Notes under the pieces: model-generated
What the model saw: the letters and a program-made list of their open reading frames with translations, nothing else
The model's database searches: none
What the model was told of the DNA's origin: nothing
Translations under genes and position numbers: made by a program
Shown: positions 34,632-43,805 of the stretch, in pieces
Position numbering within the stretch: the stretch's first letter is position 1
How the letters are laid out: each line of letters begins with the position of its first letter
Assembly (NCBI GenBank): GCA_029061225.1
Contig: JAIDSM010000140.1
Span: 1-64,000, forward strand
Length of the DNA: 64,000 nucleotides
Reading direction: 5' to 3'
From: Muribaculaceae bacterium
Lineage (GTDB): Bacteria; Bacteroidota; Bacteroidia; Bacteroidales; Muribaculaceae

Positions 34632-35633
34632 TTATTCAGCCTTTCCGTTGGAGCCGAGTACATTTACAATCTTCTCCTTGTAGAGCTTCTCCATTTCGTC
34701 GCGTGCCGGGCCGAGATATTTGCGCGGGTCGAACTCACCGGGCTTGTCGTTGAGGACCTTGCGAACGGCAGCGGTCATAGCGAGACGGCTGTCGGAGTCG
34801 ATGTTGATCTTGCAGACATCCATCTTAGCAGCCTTGCGGAGCTCCTCTTCGGGAATGCCGATTGCGTCGGGCAGCTTTCCGCCGTTCTCGTTGATGATGT
34901 CTACGTATTCCTGAGGCACGGAGCTGGAGCCGTGGAGCACGATGGGGAAGTCGGGGAGCTTAGCCTCTACAGCCTCAAGCACATTGAATGCCAATGGAGG
35001 AGGAACGAGGCGTCCGGTCTTCGGGTCGCGTGTACACTGCGCGGGAGTGAACTTGTATGCGCCGTGTGATGTGCCGATGGAGATAGCGAGGCTGTCGCAC
35101 TGAGTGCGGGCGACGAACTCGATCACTTCCTCGGGATCGGTATAAGTGTGGTGGTCGGAGCTAACTTCGTCTTCTACACCGGCGAGAACGCCGAGCTCGC
35201 CTTCTACAGTCACGTCAAACTGATGAGCGTAGTCTACAACTTTCTTAGTGAGCTCGCAGTTTTCCTCGAAGCTGAGGTGGCTGCCGTCGATCATAACGGA
35301 AGAGAAACCGTTGTCGATGCAGTCTTTGCAGGTCTCGAAGGTATCGCCGTGGTCGAGGTGGAGAACGATCTCAGGCTTTTCCCATCCGAGGCTCTTGGCG
35401 TATTCCACAGCACCCTGAGCCATATAGCGGAGAAGAACGGGGTTTGCATAGTTGCGGGCACCCTTTGAGACCTGAAGGATAACGGGGCTCTTAGTCTCGG
35501 CAGCTGCCTTTACGATAGCCTGGAGCTGCTCCATGTTGTTGAAGTTGAAGGCGGGGATTGCGTAGCCTCCGTGCACAGCCTTGGCAAACATCTCGCGAGT
35601 GTTGACAAGACCAAGTTTCTTATAATCTACCAT
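34632..35633 (-). CDS. fba: class II fructose-bisphosphate aldolase
   Basis: The 333-residue zinc enzyme splits fructose-1,6-bisphosphate in glycolysis and makes it in gluconeogenesis. Landmarks are AIPAFNFNNMEQ, LHLDHGDTFETCKDCIDNGFSSVMIDGSH (zinc His and Asp), EGELGVLAGVEDEVSS (zinc Glu), and SIGTSHGAYK and LHGSSSVPQE (zinc His). I start at MVDYKKLGLV; the upstream 18 residues in frame look like leader sequence. Length fits the shorter class IIA/B type. A -7 element lies about 75 bases upstream. Confidence 0.96.
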   Translation of the reverse strand: MVDYKKLGLVNTREMFAKAVHGGYAIPAFNFNNMEQLQAIVKAAAETKSPVILQVSKGARNYANPVLLRYMAQGAVEYAKSLGWEKPEIVLHLDHGDTFETCKDCIDNGFSSVMIDGSHLSFEENCELTKKVVDYAHQFDVTVEGELGVLAGVEDEVSSDHHTYTDPEEVIEFVARTQCDSLAISIGTSHGAYKFTPAQCTRDPKTGRLVPPPLAFNVLEAVEAKLPDFPIVLHGSSSVPQEYVDIINENGGKLPDAIGIPEEELRKAAKMDVCKINIDSDSRLAMTAAVRKVLNDKPGEFDPRKYLGPARDEMEKLYKEKIVNVLGSNGKAE

Positions 35634-35707
35634 TTTACCTAAAACATTTATTAGCCTCACCGGGGCGCGTCGGCCCTTCGGAAGCAAGGTTATCTAATAA
35701 TAGTGTG

Positions 35708-35715
35708 CAAATTTA
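35708..35715 (-). promoter_or_regulatory. -7 element for fba
   Basis: Minus-strand TAAATTTG, back-to-back with the nnr promoter; no clear -33 element is seen. Confidence 0.5.
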
Positions 35716-35745
35716 ATTAATATTTTTGAATCTTGCACTATCCTT

Positions 35746-35777
35746 TTTGGAAAAATCGGCTTTTTTGGCTAAATTTG
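35746..35777 (+). promoter_or_regulatory. Bacteroidota promoter of nnr
   Basis: TTTG (35746-35749), 20 bases, TAAATTTG (35770-35777); about 100 bases before the nnr start. Confidence 0.7.
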
Positions 35778-35876
35778 TAGTCGGAATAGCTAATGAGGTT
35801 TTTTCGGCTTGTAGAAAATCAAGCCGAAACAATTTCAGAAAAAGTAAAACGAAATTAAATGGCCTGAAGAAAAGAT

Positions 35877-37403
35877 ATGAAGATTTTCAGTTCCAAAGAC
35901 ATAAAAGACCTTGATGCAGCGACTTGCGAAGCTCAAGGCATTGACTCGCTTACCCTGATGGAGCGTGCGGCCAACGCAGTGGCCAAGGAGGTAAGCTCGC
36001 GGTTTCTGCCGAGCCGCCGTATAGTGGTGGTGGCAGGTCCCGGCAATAACGGCGGGGATGCGCTGGCAGTGGCCCGGATACTGGCGGAAATGGGTTACGG
36101 CAACATCGAGGTGTATCTCTTCAATGTAAGGGGACAGCTCTCTGAAGAATGCGAGGCTCAGAAGACAAGACTCTTTGAAGCTGCGGAGAAAGTGAACTTT
36201 ACAGAAGTGACCACCACCTTCATTCCTCCTCAGCTCTCGAGAGATGACGTCATCATCGACGGCCTTTTCGGCGTCGGGCTGCGTGATCCTCTGTCGGGAG
36301 GATTTGCTGCAGTGGCACGTCTGATCAATGATTCAGGAGCTTATGTGATAAGCATCGATATCCCGTCTGGCCTTGCCGGAGAGTGGAACGCCAATTCAAG
36401 ATTCCACGATATGGTGCATGCCAACCTTACGCTGACCTTCCAGTTTCCGAAGCTGTCGTTCTTCTTCCCTGAGCATGCTCCTATACTTGGCGATCGGAAA
36501 GTGCTCGATATCGGCCTTGACAGAGTGGCACTCAAAAGCAGGAAGTCAAACTGGCTTCTGATTGAGAGCCGCACGATACGTAAGTTGCTGCGCGCCCGAA
36601 ATCCTTTCAGCGCCAAGCGTGACTATGGATCGGTCATGATGTTTGCAGGCAGTATGGGTATGATGGGCGCGGCAGTGCTTTGCGGAAAATCTGCGCTCAA
36701 ATGCGGTGCGGGCTTGGTCACGGTGCACGCGCCCCGAATCGGACTGACCATACTTCAGACAGCGGTGCCTGAAGCCATGTTCGAGCCTGACCGCAATGAG
36801 AGGGTCATCAGCGACATGAGTCTGCACCATACTCATCAGGCAGTGGCGATTGGACCCGGTATCGGCTCCAACGACCTTACGGTCAACGCTCTTGAGGCAC
36901 TTCTGAAGACGTGTCGCTCACCGCTGGTGCTTGACGCTGACGCTCTCAACTGCATCGTCAAGCGCCCGTCGCTGCTCACCATGATACCTCCCTGCACGGT
37001 CATCACGCCCCACATAGGGGAGTTTGACCGTCTTTTCGGCGAGCAGCCCTCTTCCGAACAGAGACTCAAGAAGGCCATAGAGGTGGCGCAGCTCTACAAT
37101 ATCGTGATAGTGCTGAAGAGCCACTACACCATGATCGTAAGGCCTACGGGCAACGTGTATTTTAACTCTACGGGAAATGCGGGAATGGCCACTGCGGGCG
37201 CAGGAGATGTCCTTACCGGCGTGATCGCAGGTTTCCTTGCACAGGGGCTTCAGCCTGAGAACGCGGCCACGCTCGGAGTCTTCATCCATGGTCTCGCAGG
37301 CGACATCGCCTCTGAGGAGATCGGTGAATACGGAGTGGTGGCGTCAGACATCGCGGACCGGTTGGGTCGCGCCATAAAGGCGGTGATCGACAGGACTGTT
37401 TAA
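35877..37403 (+). CDS. nnr: bifunctional NAD(P)HX epimerase/dehydratase
   Basis: The 508-residue protein joins a YjeF_N epimerase domain (about 1-215; SLTLMERAANAVAKE, GPGNNGGDALAVARILAEMG) and a ribokinase-like dehydratase domain (about 235-505; FSAKRDYGSVMMFAGSMGMMGAAVLCGKSAL, then NAGMATAGAGDVLTGVIAG). It repairs hydrated NAD(P)H. The stop TAA is the first unit of a TTAAGGG-type heptad array. Confidence 0.95.
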   Translation: MKIFSSKDIKDLDAATCEAQGIDSLTLMERAANAVAKEVSSRFLPSRRIVVVAGPGNNGGDALAVARILAEMGYGNIEVYLFNVRGQLSEECEAQKTRLFEAAEKVNFTEVTTTFIPPQLSRDDVIIDGLFGVGLRDPLSGGFAAVARLINDSGAYVISIDIPSGLAGEWNANSRFHDMVHANLTLTFQFPKLSFFFPEHAPILGDRKVLDIGLDRVALKSRKSNWLLIESRTIRKLLRARNPFSAKRDYGSVMMFAGSMGMMGAAVLCGKSALKCGAGLVTVHAPRIGLTILQTAVPEAMFEPDRNERVISDMSLHHTHQAVAIGPGIGSNDLTVNALEALLKTCRSPLVLDADALNCIVKRPSLLTMIPPCTVITPHIGEFDRLFGEQPSSEQRLKKAIEVAQLYNIVIVLKSHYTMIVRPTGNVYFNSTGNAGMATAGAGDVLTGVIAGFLAQGLQPENAATLGVFIHGLAGDIASEEIGEYGVVASDIADRLGRAIKAVIDRTV

Positions 37404-37479
37404 GGGTTAAGAGTTAAGGATTAAGGGTTAAGTGCTTTTCCCGGATACGTAATATTAGATACGCAATAATCAATAATGA
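37396..37479. repeat. heptad arrays between nnr and the DUF4831 gene
   Basis: 37396-37437 has about five GGTTAAG/AGTTAAG/GATTAAG units starting at the nnr stop. 37446-37479 has ACGTAAT, ATTAGAT, ACGCAAT, AATCAAT units running through the next start codon (AATAATG). Here the two halves are not mutually complementary. Confidence 0.8.
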
Positions 37480-38561
37480 AGAAGATAATAACCGCCATGG
37501 CTTTCCTACTGAGCTTCCCTCTCGGATGGAGCCAGACTACCAAAGTGCTTACCGCTGAAAAAAGTAATGAATACGGTCTTGTGTATTCGCTTCCCACAAC
37601 AGCTCTGGATGTGGTGGTGACGGCACGTCACGAAGTGGCAAGGAAAGGCCCTTACTATCTCTATGCGAAGAAATGCATAGGCACAGACAAGGCAGTGGCT
37701 GAAGACTACGAGAAATGGACCATAACCGATGTTCAGGTGCGTCCGTACGGGGTCTCGGACTCAAGTACGCAATATCTCATGCAGCTAAAGCCCGGCGCAT
37801 TGACATCCATCACAGTGGATTCGAACGGCATGCTGCTGGCCATAAATAAGGAAGTAAGCGCGCCGGAGGCGGCAAACGATGTTGCTCTTACGGCGAAGCA
37901 AAACGTGAAATGGCCTACGGGCAACGAGTATCTTGAATTCGTAGACGAGGACTTCGTGGCGTCTAAGAGTTCGGCGAAGCAGGCTCAGCTCCTCGCAGAG
38001 TCGCTCATGGAGGTGAGAGACTCCAAGCTTGCGCTGACACGCGGCACGGCCGACGTAATGCCTGCCGACGGCAAACAGATGGAGCTTATGCTGGCTTCGT
38101 TGGGAGCGCAGGAGGCCGCCATCACGGCAGCATTTACGGGAAGCGTCACGACAGAGTACATAACGCGTCGGTTCACCTATGTTCCTGAAGGCGTGGACGC
38201 CAACGACGTGCTTTTCCGCATGTCGGAATTCGCAGGCTTCGTGGATGCCGATGATCTTTCGGGAGATCCCGTCAATATCCAGATAGAAGGCATCATTGAG
38301 CCCAAACCACCCGTAGACGCTAAAGGGGAACCCAAGAAACTTCCTAAAAACGCTGTGATCTACAATATACCGGGGAGCGCGCAGGTGACTATCTCCACTC
38401 TGGGAAAAAATCTTTATGACAAGGAGATACAGATGGCGCAGACCGGCATGACATTCGGGATTGATCCGACACTCTTCACCGATAAGAAGGAGCCTTCCTT
38501 CGCAGTGTTCGATCCGGTGACGGGCGGCTTGCTCGAGATCGGATCGATGACGTCGCGCTGA
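37476..38561 (+). CDS. DUF4831 exported protein
   Basis: The 361-residue protein has a signal peptide (cleavage near GWSQ, residue 20) and matches the DUF4831 family common in Bacteroidales (YGLVYSLPTTALDVVVTARHE, then KCIGTDKAVAEDYEKWTI). Function is unknown. It follows nnr after a heptad-array spacer, and its start codon lies within that spacer. The fumarase gene follows after 64 bases that carry 8-base repeats (AACTAAAC type). Confidence 0.8.
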   Translation: MKKIITAMAFLLSFPLGWSQTTKVLTAEKSNEYGLVYSLPTTALDVVVTARHEVARKGPYYLYAKKCIGTDKAVAEDYEKWTITDVQVRPYGVSDSSTQYLMQLKPGALTSITVDSNGMLLAINKEVSAPEAANDVALTAKQNVKWPTGNEYLEFVDEDFVASKSSAKQAQLLAESLMEVRDSKLALTRGTADVMPADGKQMELMLASLGAQEAAITAAFTGSVTTEYITRRFTYVPEGVDANDVLFRMSEFAGFVDADDLSGDPVNIQIEGIIEPKPPVDAKGEPKKLPKNAVIYNIPGSAQVTISTLGKNLYDKEIQMAQTGMTFGIDPTLFTDKKEPSFAVFDPVTGGLLEIGSMTSR

Positions 38562-38625
38562 GATATTCCAACCGCTAAGACTACCAAACCGTAAAATCAA
38601 CTAAACAGCTAAACAACTAAATACA

Positions 38626-40266
38626 ATGGCAACAAAACCCTTCCATTATCAAAAGCCTTTCGAGCTTGGCCCCGACACTACGGAATACAAGCTCATCACC
38701 AAAGACTATGTAAAGACTGAAGACTGGAACGGCCACGAGATGCTCGTAGTCGATCCTGAGGCTCTTACCGTAATCGCCAATGTCGCCTCGCACGACTGCT
38801 CGTTTATGCTCCGCCGCGAGCACAATGAGATGGTAGCCAAGATCCTTCATGATCCCGAGGCTTCGGAGAACGACAAATTCGTGGCCCTTACGATGCTCCG
38901 CAACGCAGAGATAGCAGCTAAGGGTGTGCTTCCTTTCTGTCAGGACACCGGCACTTCAATCTGCGCCGCCTACAAGGGCCAGCAGGTATGGACCGGCTGC
39001 GATGACGAGGAGAAGATCTCACTCGGCGTCTACAAGACCTATACCGAAAACAACCTTCGCTACTCGCAGAACGCTCCCCTTACGATGTATGACGAGGTAA
39101 ACACCGGCTGCAACCTTCCCGCACAGATCGACATACATGCAACCGAAGGAATGGAATATAAATTCCTCTTCGTGGCCAAGGGTGGCGGCTCAGCCAACAA
39201 GACCTATCTCTATCAGGAGACAAAGGCCATCCTCAATAAGAAGACCCTTGTGCCTTTCCTCATCGAGAAGATGAAGACCCTCGGCACAGCAGCGTGTCCT
39301 CCCTACCACATCGCTTTCGTCATCGGCGGAACAAGCGCAGAGAAGAATCTTGAGGTGGTGAAGAAGGCTTCCGTGAAATATTTCGACAACCTTCCTACTA
39401 CCGGCAACGAATATGGCCGTGCTTTCCGTGACGTAGAACTCGAGAAGGAACTTCTCGAAGCCGCCCACAACATAGGACTTGGCGCTCAGTTCGGCGGCAA
39501 GTATTTCGCTCACGACATCCGCGTCATTCGTCTTCCCCGCCACGGTGCTTCCTGCCCTGTAGGCATGGGCGTAAGCTGCTCCGCAGACCGCAACGTAAAG
39601 GCTAAGATCAACAAGGACGGCCTATGGATAGAGAAACTCGACGAGAATCCCGGCGAACTTATCCCGGTTGAACTCCGTCAGGCCGGAGAGGGAGAGGTGA
39701 TCGAGATAGATCTCAACCGTCCGATGGAAGAGGTGCTCGCAGAACTTGACAAGTATCCCGTATCTACCCGACTGTCGCTCAAGGGTACCATCATAGTAGG
39801 CCGAGACATCGCACACGCCAAGATCAAAGAACGTCTTGACGCCGGCGAACCTATGCCCGAATATCTCAAGAAACATCCCATCTACTATGCAGGTCCGGCC
39901 AAGAAACCCGAAGGTATGCCTTCCGGATCGTTTGGCCCGACAACAGCCGGACGTATGGATCCCTATGTAGACCAGTTCCAGGCAGCCGGCGGCTCCATGA
40001 TCATGATCGCCAAGGGCAACCGCTCGCAGCAGGTCACCGACGCCTGCAAGAAGCATGGCGGTTTCTATCTCGGTTCGATCGGAGGTCCGGCCGCTATCCT
40101 TGCAAAGGATTCGATCAAGAGCGTAGAGCTGCTTGAATATCCTGAGCTCGGAATGGAGGCAATCTGGAAGATCGAGGTAGAGAACTTCCCCGCCTTCATC
40201 CTCGTAGACAATAAGGGCAACGACTTCTTCAAGCAGATCAAGCCCCGGTGCCCGATGGGGTGCTGA
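38626..40266 (+). CDS. fumA: class I (4Fe-4S) fumarate hydratase
   Basis: The 546-residue enzyme interconverts malate and fumarate in the reductive branch to succinate. It is the fused alpha-beta form of class I iron-sulfur fumarases. Landmarks are [72 protein letters not shown], and [22 protein letters not shown]. Codon bias is strong. The stop TGA begins the heptad array that leads to the next gene. With pckA it covers two steps of PEP-to-succinate fermentation. Confidence 0.95.
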   Translation: MATKPFHYQKPFELGPDTTEYKLITKDYVKTEDWNGHEMLVVDPEALTVIANVASHDCSFMLRREHNEMVAKILHDPEASENDKFVALTMLRNAEIAAKGVLPFCQDTGTSICAAYKGQQVWTGCDDEEKISLGVYKTYTENNLRYSQNAPLTMYDEVNTGCNLPAQIDIHATEGMEYKFLFVAKGGGSANKTYLYQETKAILNKKTLVPFLIEKMKTLGTAACPPYHIAFVIGGTSAEKNLEVVKKASVKYFDNLPTTGNEYGRAFRDVELEKELLEAAHNIGLGAQFGGKYFAHDIRVIRLPRHGASCPVGMGVSCSADRNVKAKINKDGLWIEKLDENPGELIPVELRQAGEGEVIEIDLNRPMEEVLAELDKYPVSTRLSLKGTIIVGRDIAHAKIKERLDAGEPMPEYLKKHPIYYAGPAKKPEGMPSGSFGPTTAGRMDPYVDQFQAAGGSMIMIAKGNRSQQVTDACKKHGGFYLGSIGGPAAILAKDSIKSVELLEYPELGMEAIWKIEVENFPAFILVDNKGNDFFKQIKPRCPMGC

Positions 40267-40319
40267 GTCTTAAGTCTTCAGTCTTGAGTCTTAAGTCTTG
40301 AGATGACTTATTGAAGAGA
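40264..40319. repeat. heptad array from fumarase stop to transporter start
   Basis: Seven-base units TGAGTCT, TAAGTCT, TCAGTCT, TGAGTCT, TAAGTCT, TGAGATG, ACTTATT, GAAGAGA fill the whole spacer: the first unit contains the fumarase stop and the last abuts the ATG of the next gene. Confidence 0.85.
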
Positions 40320-41639
40320 ATGAATAAACCTATAAGAATATCGCCATGGAAGTGGATTCCCTCGCTGTATATAGCCGAGGGAATCCCTTATTGTGCTGTC
40401 AATACCCTTCCGGTGCTGTTCTACTGTGAGCTCGGCATTTCGATACCGGAAATCACCGCCTGTACCGGACTTCTGTCTCTTCCTTGGATGATACGCCCAT
40501 TCTGGAGTCCATTCGTGGATATCTTTTCCACAAAAAGGCGATGGACACTGGCGATGCAGATGTTGATGACAGCGTGTATGCTGCTCGTAGCGCTATGTCT
40601 CCCGACTTCATTCTTCTTCGCATCAACTCTCAGCGTCTTCGCCTGTATGGCCTTCTTTTCTGCTACACACGACATTGCGGCCGATGGCTTCTATATGCTG
40701 GCTCTGACAGAAAAGCAGCAGGCGGACTTCGTGGGCATACGCTCTACGTTCTACAAAGTGGCGACGGTTCTCGGCCAGGGAGGACTGACGCTCCTTGCAG
40801 GATGGCTTGAAGGCAGAGGCATGGCCCCGTCGGGCGCATGGGCCGTAGTCTTCTATTGCCTGACAGGAATATTCTTCTCCATCTGGCTCTGGCATACGCA
40901 GACTCTGCCGAGGCTTGCCGACGACCATCCGGCAGGAGGCACGACGGTCACCGACATAATCCGAAACTTCGCAATGACATTCGTCTCTTTTTTCAGGAAG
41001 AGACATATTGCGGCAGCTCTGGCGTTCATGCTCCTTTTCCGTCTTCCGGAGGCTATGTGCGGAAAGATGGTAGCGATATTCATGAAAACGCCTCTTGAGG
41101 ACGGCGGCCTCGGAATGTCGCTCACCGAGATAGGATTCGCCAACGGCACCATAGGTGTGATAGCGCTACTTGCCGGCGGTGTCTTAGGAGGCCTCGCCAT
41201 AGGGCGTGGCGGCCTTGGCCGATGGCTTTGGCCCATGGCCCTCTCGCTGGCATTGCCATGTGTGGTCTATTGTCTGCTGGCGATATGGCCTACCGCCGAC
41301 TTCTCCCTTATATGCGTGGCGGTCGGCTTCGAGCAGTTCGGCTATGGATTCGGGCTGACGGCACTTATGATGTATATGATCTACTTCGCGCGTGGAGAGT
41401 CGGAAACCTCCCACTATGCGTTCTGCATAGCATTTTCTATGGCGGGTATAATGCTCCCGGGAATGGCGGCAGGTTGGATATTCGAGCGAATCTCCGAATT
41501 CGGTATCTCCGGATTCAGCCATGGCAATTCCTTTGAGATCTACTTCTGGTTTGTGATGGTCTGCTGCCTCACAACGTTTGCAGCTTGCGTTATAGCAGGG
41601 CCGTCGATACGAGAGATCACTGAAAAACAAAACAAATAA
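40320..41639 (+). CDS. AmpG-like MFS transporter
   Basis: The 439-residue protein has twelve hydrophobic helices and resembles AmpG-type major facilitator permeases, many of which import anhydro-muropeptides: PWKWIPSLYIAEGIPYCAVN, LPWMIRPFWSPFVDIF and SATHDIAADGFYMLAL are typical. I start at the ATG of MNKPIR; an in-frame TTG nine bases earlier is less likely. The start abuts a heptad array. Substrate is inferred only by similarity. Confidence 0.85.
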   Translation: MNKPIRISPWKWIPSLYIAEGIPYCAVNTLPVLFYCELGISIPEITACTGLLSLPWMIRPFWSPFVDIFSTKRRWTLAMQMLMTACMLLVALCLPTSFFFASTLSVFACMAFFSATHDIAADGFYMLALTEKQQADFVGIRSTFYKVATVLGQGGLTLLAGWLEGRGMAPSGAWAVVFYCLTGIFFSIWLWHTQTLPRLADDHPAGGTTVTDIIRNFAMTFVSFFRKRHIAAALAFMLLFRLPEAMCGKMVAIFMKTPLEDGGLGMSLTEIGFANGTIGVIALLAGGVLGGLAIGRGGLGRWLWPMALSLALPCVVYCLLAIWPTADFSLICVAVGFEQFGYGFGLTALMMYMIYFARGESETSHYAFCIAFSMAGIMLPGMAAGWIFERISEFGISGFSHGNSFEIYFWFVMVCCLTTFAACVIAGPSIREITEKQNK

Positions 41640-41651
41640 ACAATTTAAAAC

Positions 41652-42884
41652 ATGAGAATATTTCTAACCGCAGCAGCTCTGTCTGCCCTCGCATTGAACT
41701 GCGGCGCGTCATATATGGACAAGTATCAGGCCGCTCAGGCAGATCCCAAAATCGAGGTGCCTGATTCGACAGGATTCAAGTTTACCGACGTTAAGGTCAA
41801 TAAGACCGGCTCGGTTAAGGATCAGAACAAGTCCGGCACATGCTGGGCCTTCTCAGGCACATCCATGGTAGAGGAAGACCTGATGCGTAAGGGAAAGCCG
41901 GAACTGGACCTCTCCGAGATGTGGACAGTACGCAACTGCTACATAGACAAGGCAAAGAAATACATCAGCACCGGAGGAAAGATCAATTTCGCCCAGGGCG
42001 GTTCGTTTGCCGATGTCATATATGCCATGGACAACTACGGCGCGGTCCCCGAGGAGGTATACGCAGGTCTCAACTATGGCGAGGACAAACACTCCCACTA
42101 CGAGATGGCCGAGGCCCTTACAGCTTATCTCGACGCCATCAATAAGAATCCCAATAAGAAACTCTCCACCGCATGGCTTCCCGGATTTATCGGAATCCTT
42201 GACGCATATCTTGGGCCGGCAGTGGAGACCTTCACCTACAATGGCAAGACCTATACACCGCAATCATTCGCAAAGGAAATGAACATAGTTCCGGAGGAAT
42301 ATATATCCTTCACGAGCTATACACATCATCCTTTCTACAAGCCTTTCGCACTTGAGATCGCCGATAATTGGTTATGGTCAGAGAGCATGAACATTCCGAT
42401 GGAAGAGATGAAGCGTATCGTAGATGAGGCCCTCGACGCAGGTTTTACCGTAGGATGGGCCGCCGATGTCAGCGAGAAGGGTTTCAAATGGCGCAAGGGA
42501 TATGCCCTGCTTCCCGAGAAGAAGGCCAAGGAGGATATGGATAACGCCGAAGTGGCGCGCTGGACCCAGCTCTCTGACTCAGACCGCGACGCGATGCAGT
42601 ATGACATCAAGGGACCGGTGAAGGAGCGTACCATAACGCAGGAAGACCGTCAGCGTACGTTTGAAAATCGTGAGACGACCGATGACCACGGTATGGTGAT
42701 CGTAGGGTACGCCACCGACCAGGAAGGCAACCGCTATTACAAGGTGAAGAACTCGTGGGACACCAACCAGCTCTATGACGGTTATCTTTACGTTTCCGAG
42801 CCCTACTTCCTCGAGAAGACCCTCAACATCATGCTCAATAAGGCCGGTGTCCCGAAAGATATCGCCAAGAAAGTTGGCCTCTGA
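41652..42884 (+). CDS. exported PepC/bleomycin-hydrolase-like cysteine peptidase
   Basis: The 410-residue C1B peptidase has a short signal sequence (to about residue 19), then the papain-type triad: Cys64 (SGTCWAFSG), His346 (DDHGMVIVGYA) and Asn367 (VKNSWDT). The signal sequence indicates periplasmic action, unlike classical cytosolic PepC. It likely trims peptides as an aminopeptidase. It shares one base with the rsmA start. Confidence 0.9.
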   Translation: MRIFLTAAALSALALNCGASYMDKYQAAQADPKIEVPDSTGFKFTDVKVNKTGSVKDQNKSGTCWAFSGTSMVEEDLMRKGKPELDLSEMWTVRNCYIDKAKKYISTGGKINFAQGGSFADVIYAMDNYGAVPEEVYAGLNYGEDKHSHYEMAEALTAYLDAINKNPNKKLSTAWLPGFIGILDAYLGPAVETFTYNGKTYTPQSFAKEMNIVPEEYISFTSYTHHPFYKPFALEIADNWLWSESMNIPMEEMKRIVDEALDAGFTVGWAADVSEKGFKWRKGYALLPEKKAKEDMDNAEVARWTQLSDSDRDAMQYDIKGPVKERTITQEDRQRTFENRETTDDHGMVIVGYATDQEGNRYYKVKNSWDTNQLYDGYLYVSEPYFLEKTLNIMLNKAGVPKDIAKKVGL

Positions 42885-43684
42885 TGGAAGTAAAGGCAAA
42901 AAAGGCCTTGGGGCAGCATTTCCTGACGGATCTGCCTACTGCTGAAAGAATAGCGGACACTATATCCGGCGAGGAGCTGTCGAAGGCCTGCGGGCCGGAA
43001 AAGGGTGCTGAATGGGGTCGGCTGCCGGTCGTTGAGATTGGCCCCGGAATGGGAGTGCTGACGGATTTCCTTGTAGCCGCCGGCCGAGATGTGACTGCCA
43101 TCGAGATAGACCATGAGAGTGTCGAATATCTCGGAAGATACAAGAAAGATATAAAGGTGAAGGAAGGTGACTTCCTGCGTCTTGACCTCAATGACATAGC
43201 GGAAGGAGAAATCGCCTTGATAGGCAATTATCCTTATAATATCTCATCGCAGATATTCTTCCGTGCCCTTGAATACAGAGAGAAGATCCCTGTGATAGCC
43301 GGTATGCTTCAGAAGGAAGTGGCCGAACGAATATGCTCAGGGCCGGGATCTAAAGTCTACGGCATTCTGTCGGTATTGCTCCAGGCATGGTATGACTGCG
43401 AGTATCTCTTCACGGTAGAGCCCGGTGTTTTCTCTCCTCCGCCCAAGGTGAGGAGCGGAGTGTTGCGGTTAACGCGCAACTCCCGTACGGAACTCGGAGT
43501 AGATGAGAAGAAGTTCAAGACAGTTGTGAAGACTGCTTTCGGCCAAAGACGCAAGACCCTCCGCAACTCCCTCTCGGGTCTGATTCCTGCCGGAAATGCA
43601 TTGCTTGAGGATCCAATACTCAAAGAGCGTCCGGAGCGTCTCTCGGTAGAGCAATTCATCTATATCACCAAAGCCCTCAGCTGA
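42884..43684 (+). CDS. rsmA: 16S rRNA dimethyladenosine transferase
   Basis: The 266-residue enzyme (KsgA) dimethylates A1518 and A1519 of 16S rRNA. Motifs are KKALGQHFLTD (N terminus), VEIGPGMGVLTDFL, TAIEIDHESVEYL, GDFLRLD, and the catalytic IGNYPYNISSQIFF, with VFSPPPKVRSGVLRL in the C-terminal part. It overlaps the peptidase gene by one base and ends at a strong terminator. Confidence 0.96.
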   Translation: MEVKAKKALGQHFLTDLPTAERIADTISGEELSKACGPEKGAEWGRLPVVEIGPGMGVLTDFLVAAGRDVTAIEIDHESVEYLGRYKKDIKVKEGDFLRLDLNDIAEGEIALIGNYPYNISSQIFFRALEYREKIPVIAGMLQKEVAERICSGPGSKVYGILSVLLQAWYDCEYLFTVEPGVFSPPPKVRSGVLRLTRNSRTELGVDEKKFKTVVKTAFGQRRKTLRNSLSGLIPAGNALLEDPILKERPERLSVEQFIYITKALS

Positions 43685-43687
43685 TAC

Positions 43688-43736
43688 ATAAAAGACAGAC
43701 GGCTACGCATCTGATGCGTAGCCGTCTGTCTTTTAT
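43688..43736. terminator. perfect 23-bp bidirectional terminator
   Basis: Arms 43688-43710 and 43714-43736 are exactly complementary with a 3-base loop (CTG) and A/T ends on both sides, between convergent rsmA and rmlB. It closes the 14-gene polysaccharide operon on the minus strand. Confidence 0.95.
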
Positions 43737-43771
43737 ATGTTTCGGAATAATTTTTACTTACATGTGTGGCT

Positions 43772-43793
43772 GACGCACGGGCCGTGGTGCGTC
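43772..43793. repeat. GACGCAC palindrome, relative of 5491-5511
   Basis: GACGCAC and GTGCGTC arms around GGGCCGTG, 12 bases beyond the rmlB stop. It shares GACGCACGGGCCGTG with the palindrome after the YfhO-family gene. Confidence 0.6.
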
Positions 43794-43805
43794 CATACCG
43801 TGAAC

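Noticed and set aside
38562-38625. Another heptad array before the fumarase gene
   Set aside because: The repeats there (AACTAAAC, AGCTAAAC, AACTAAAT) have a period of 8, so I do not count it with the 7-base arrays.
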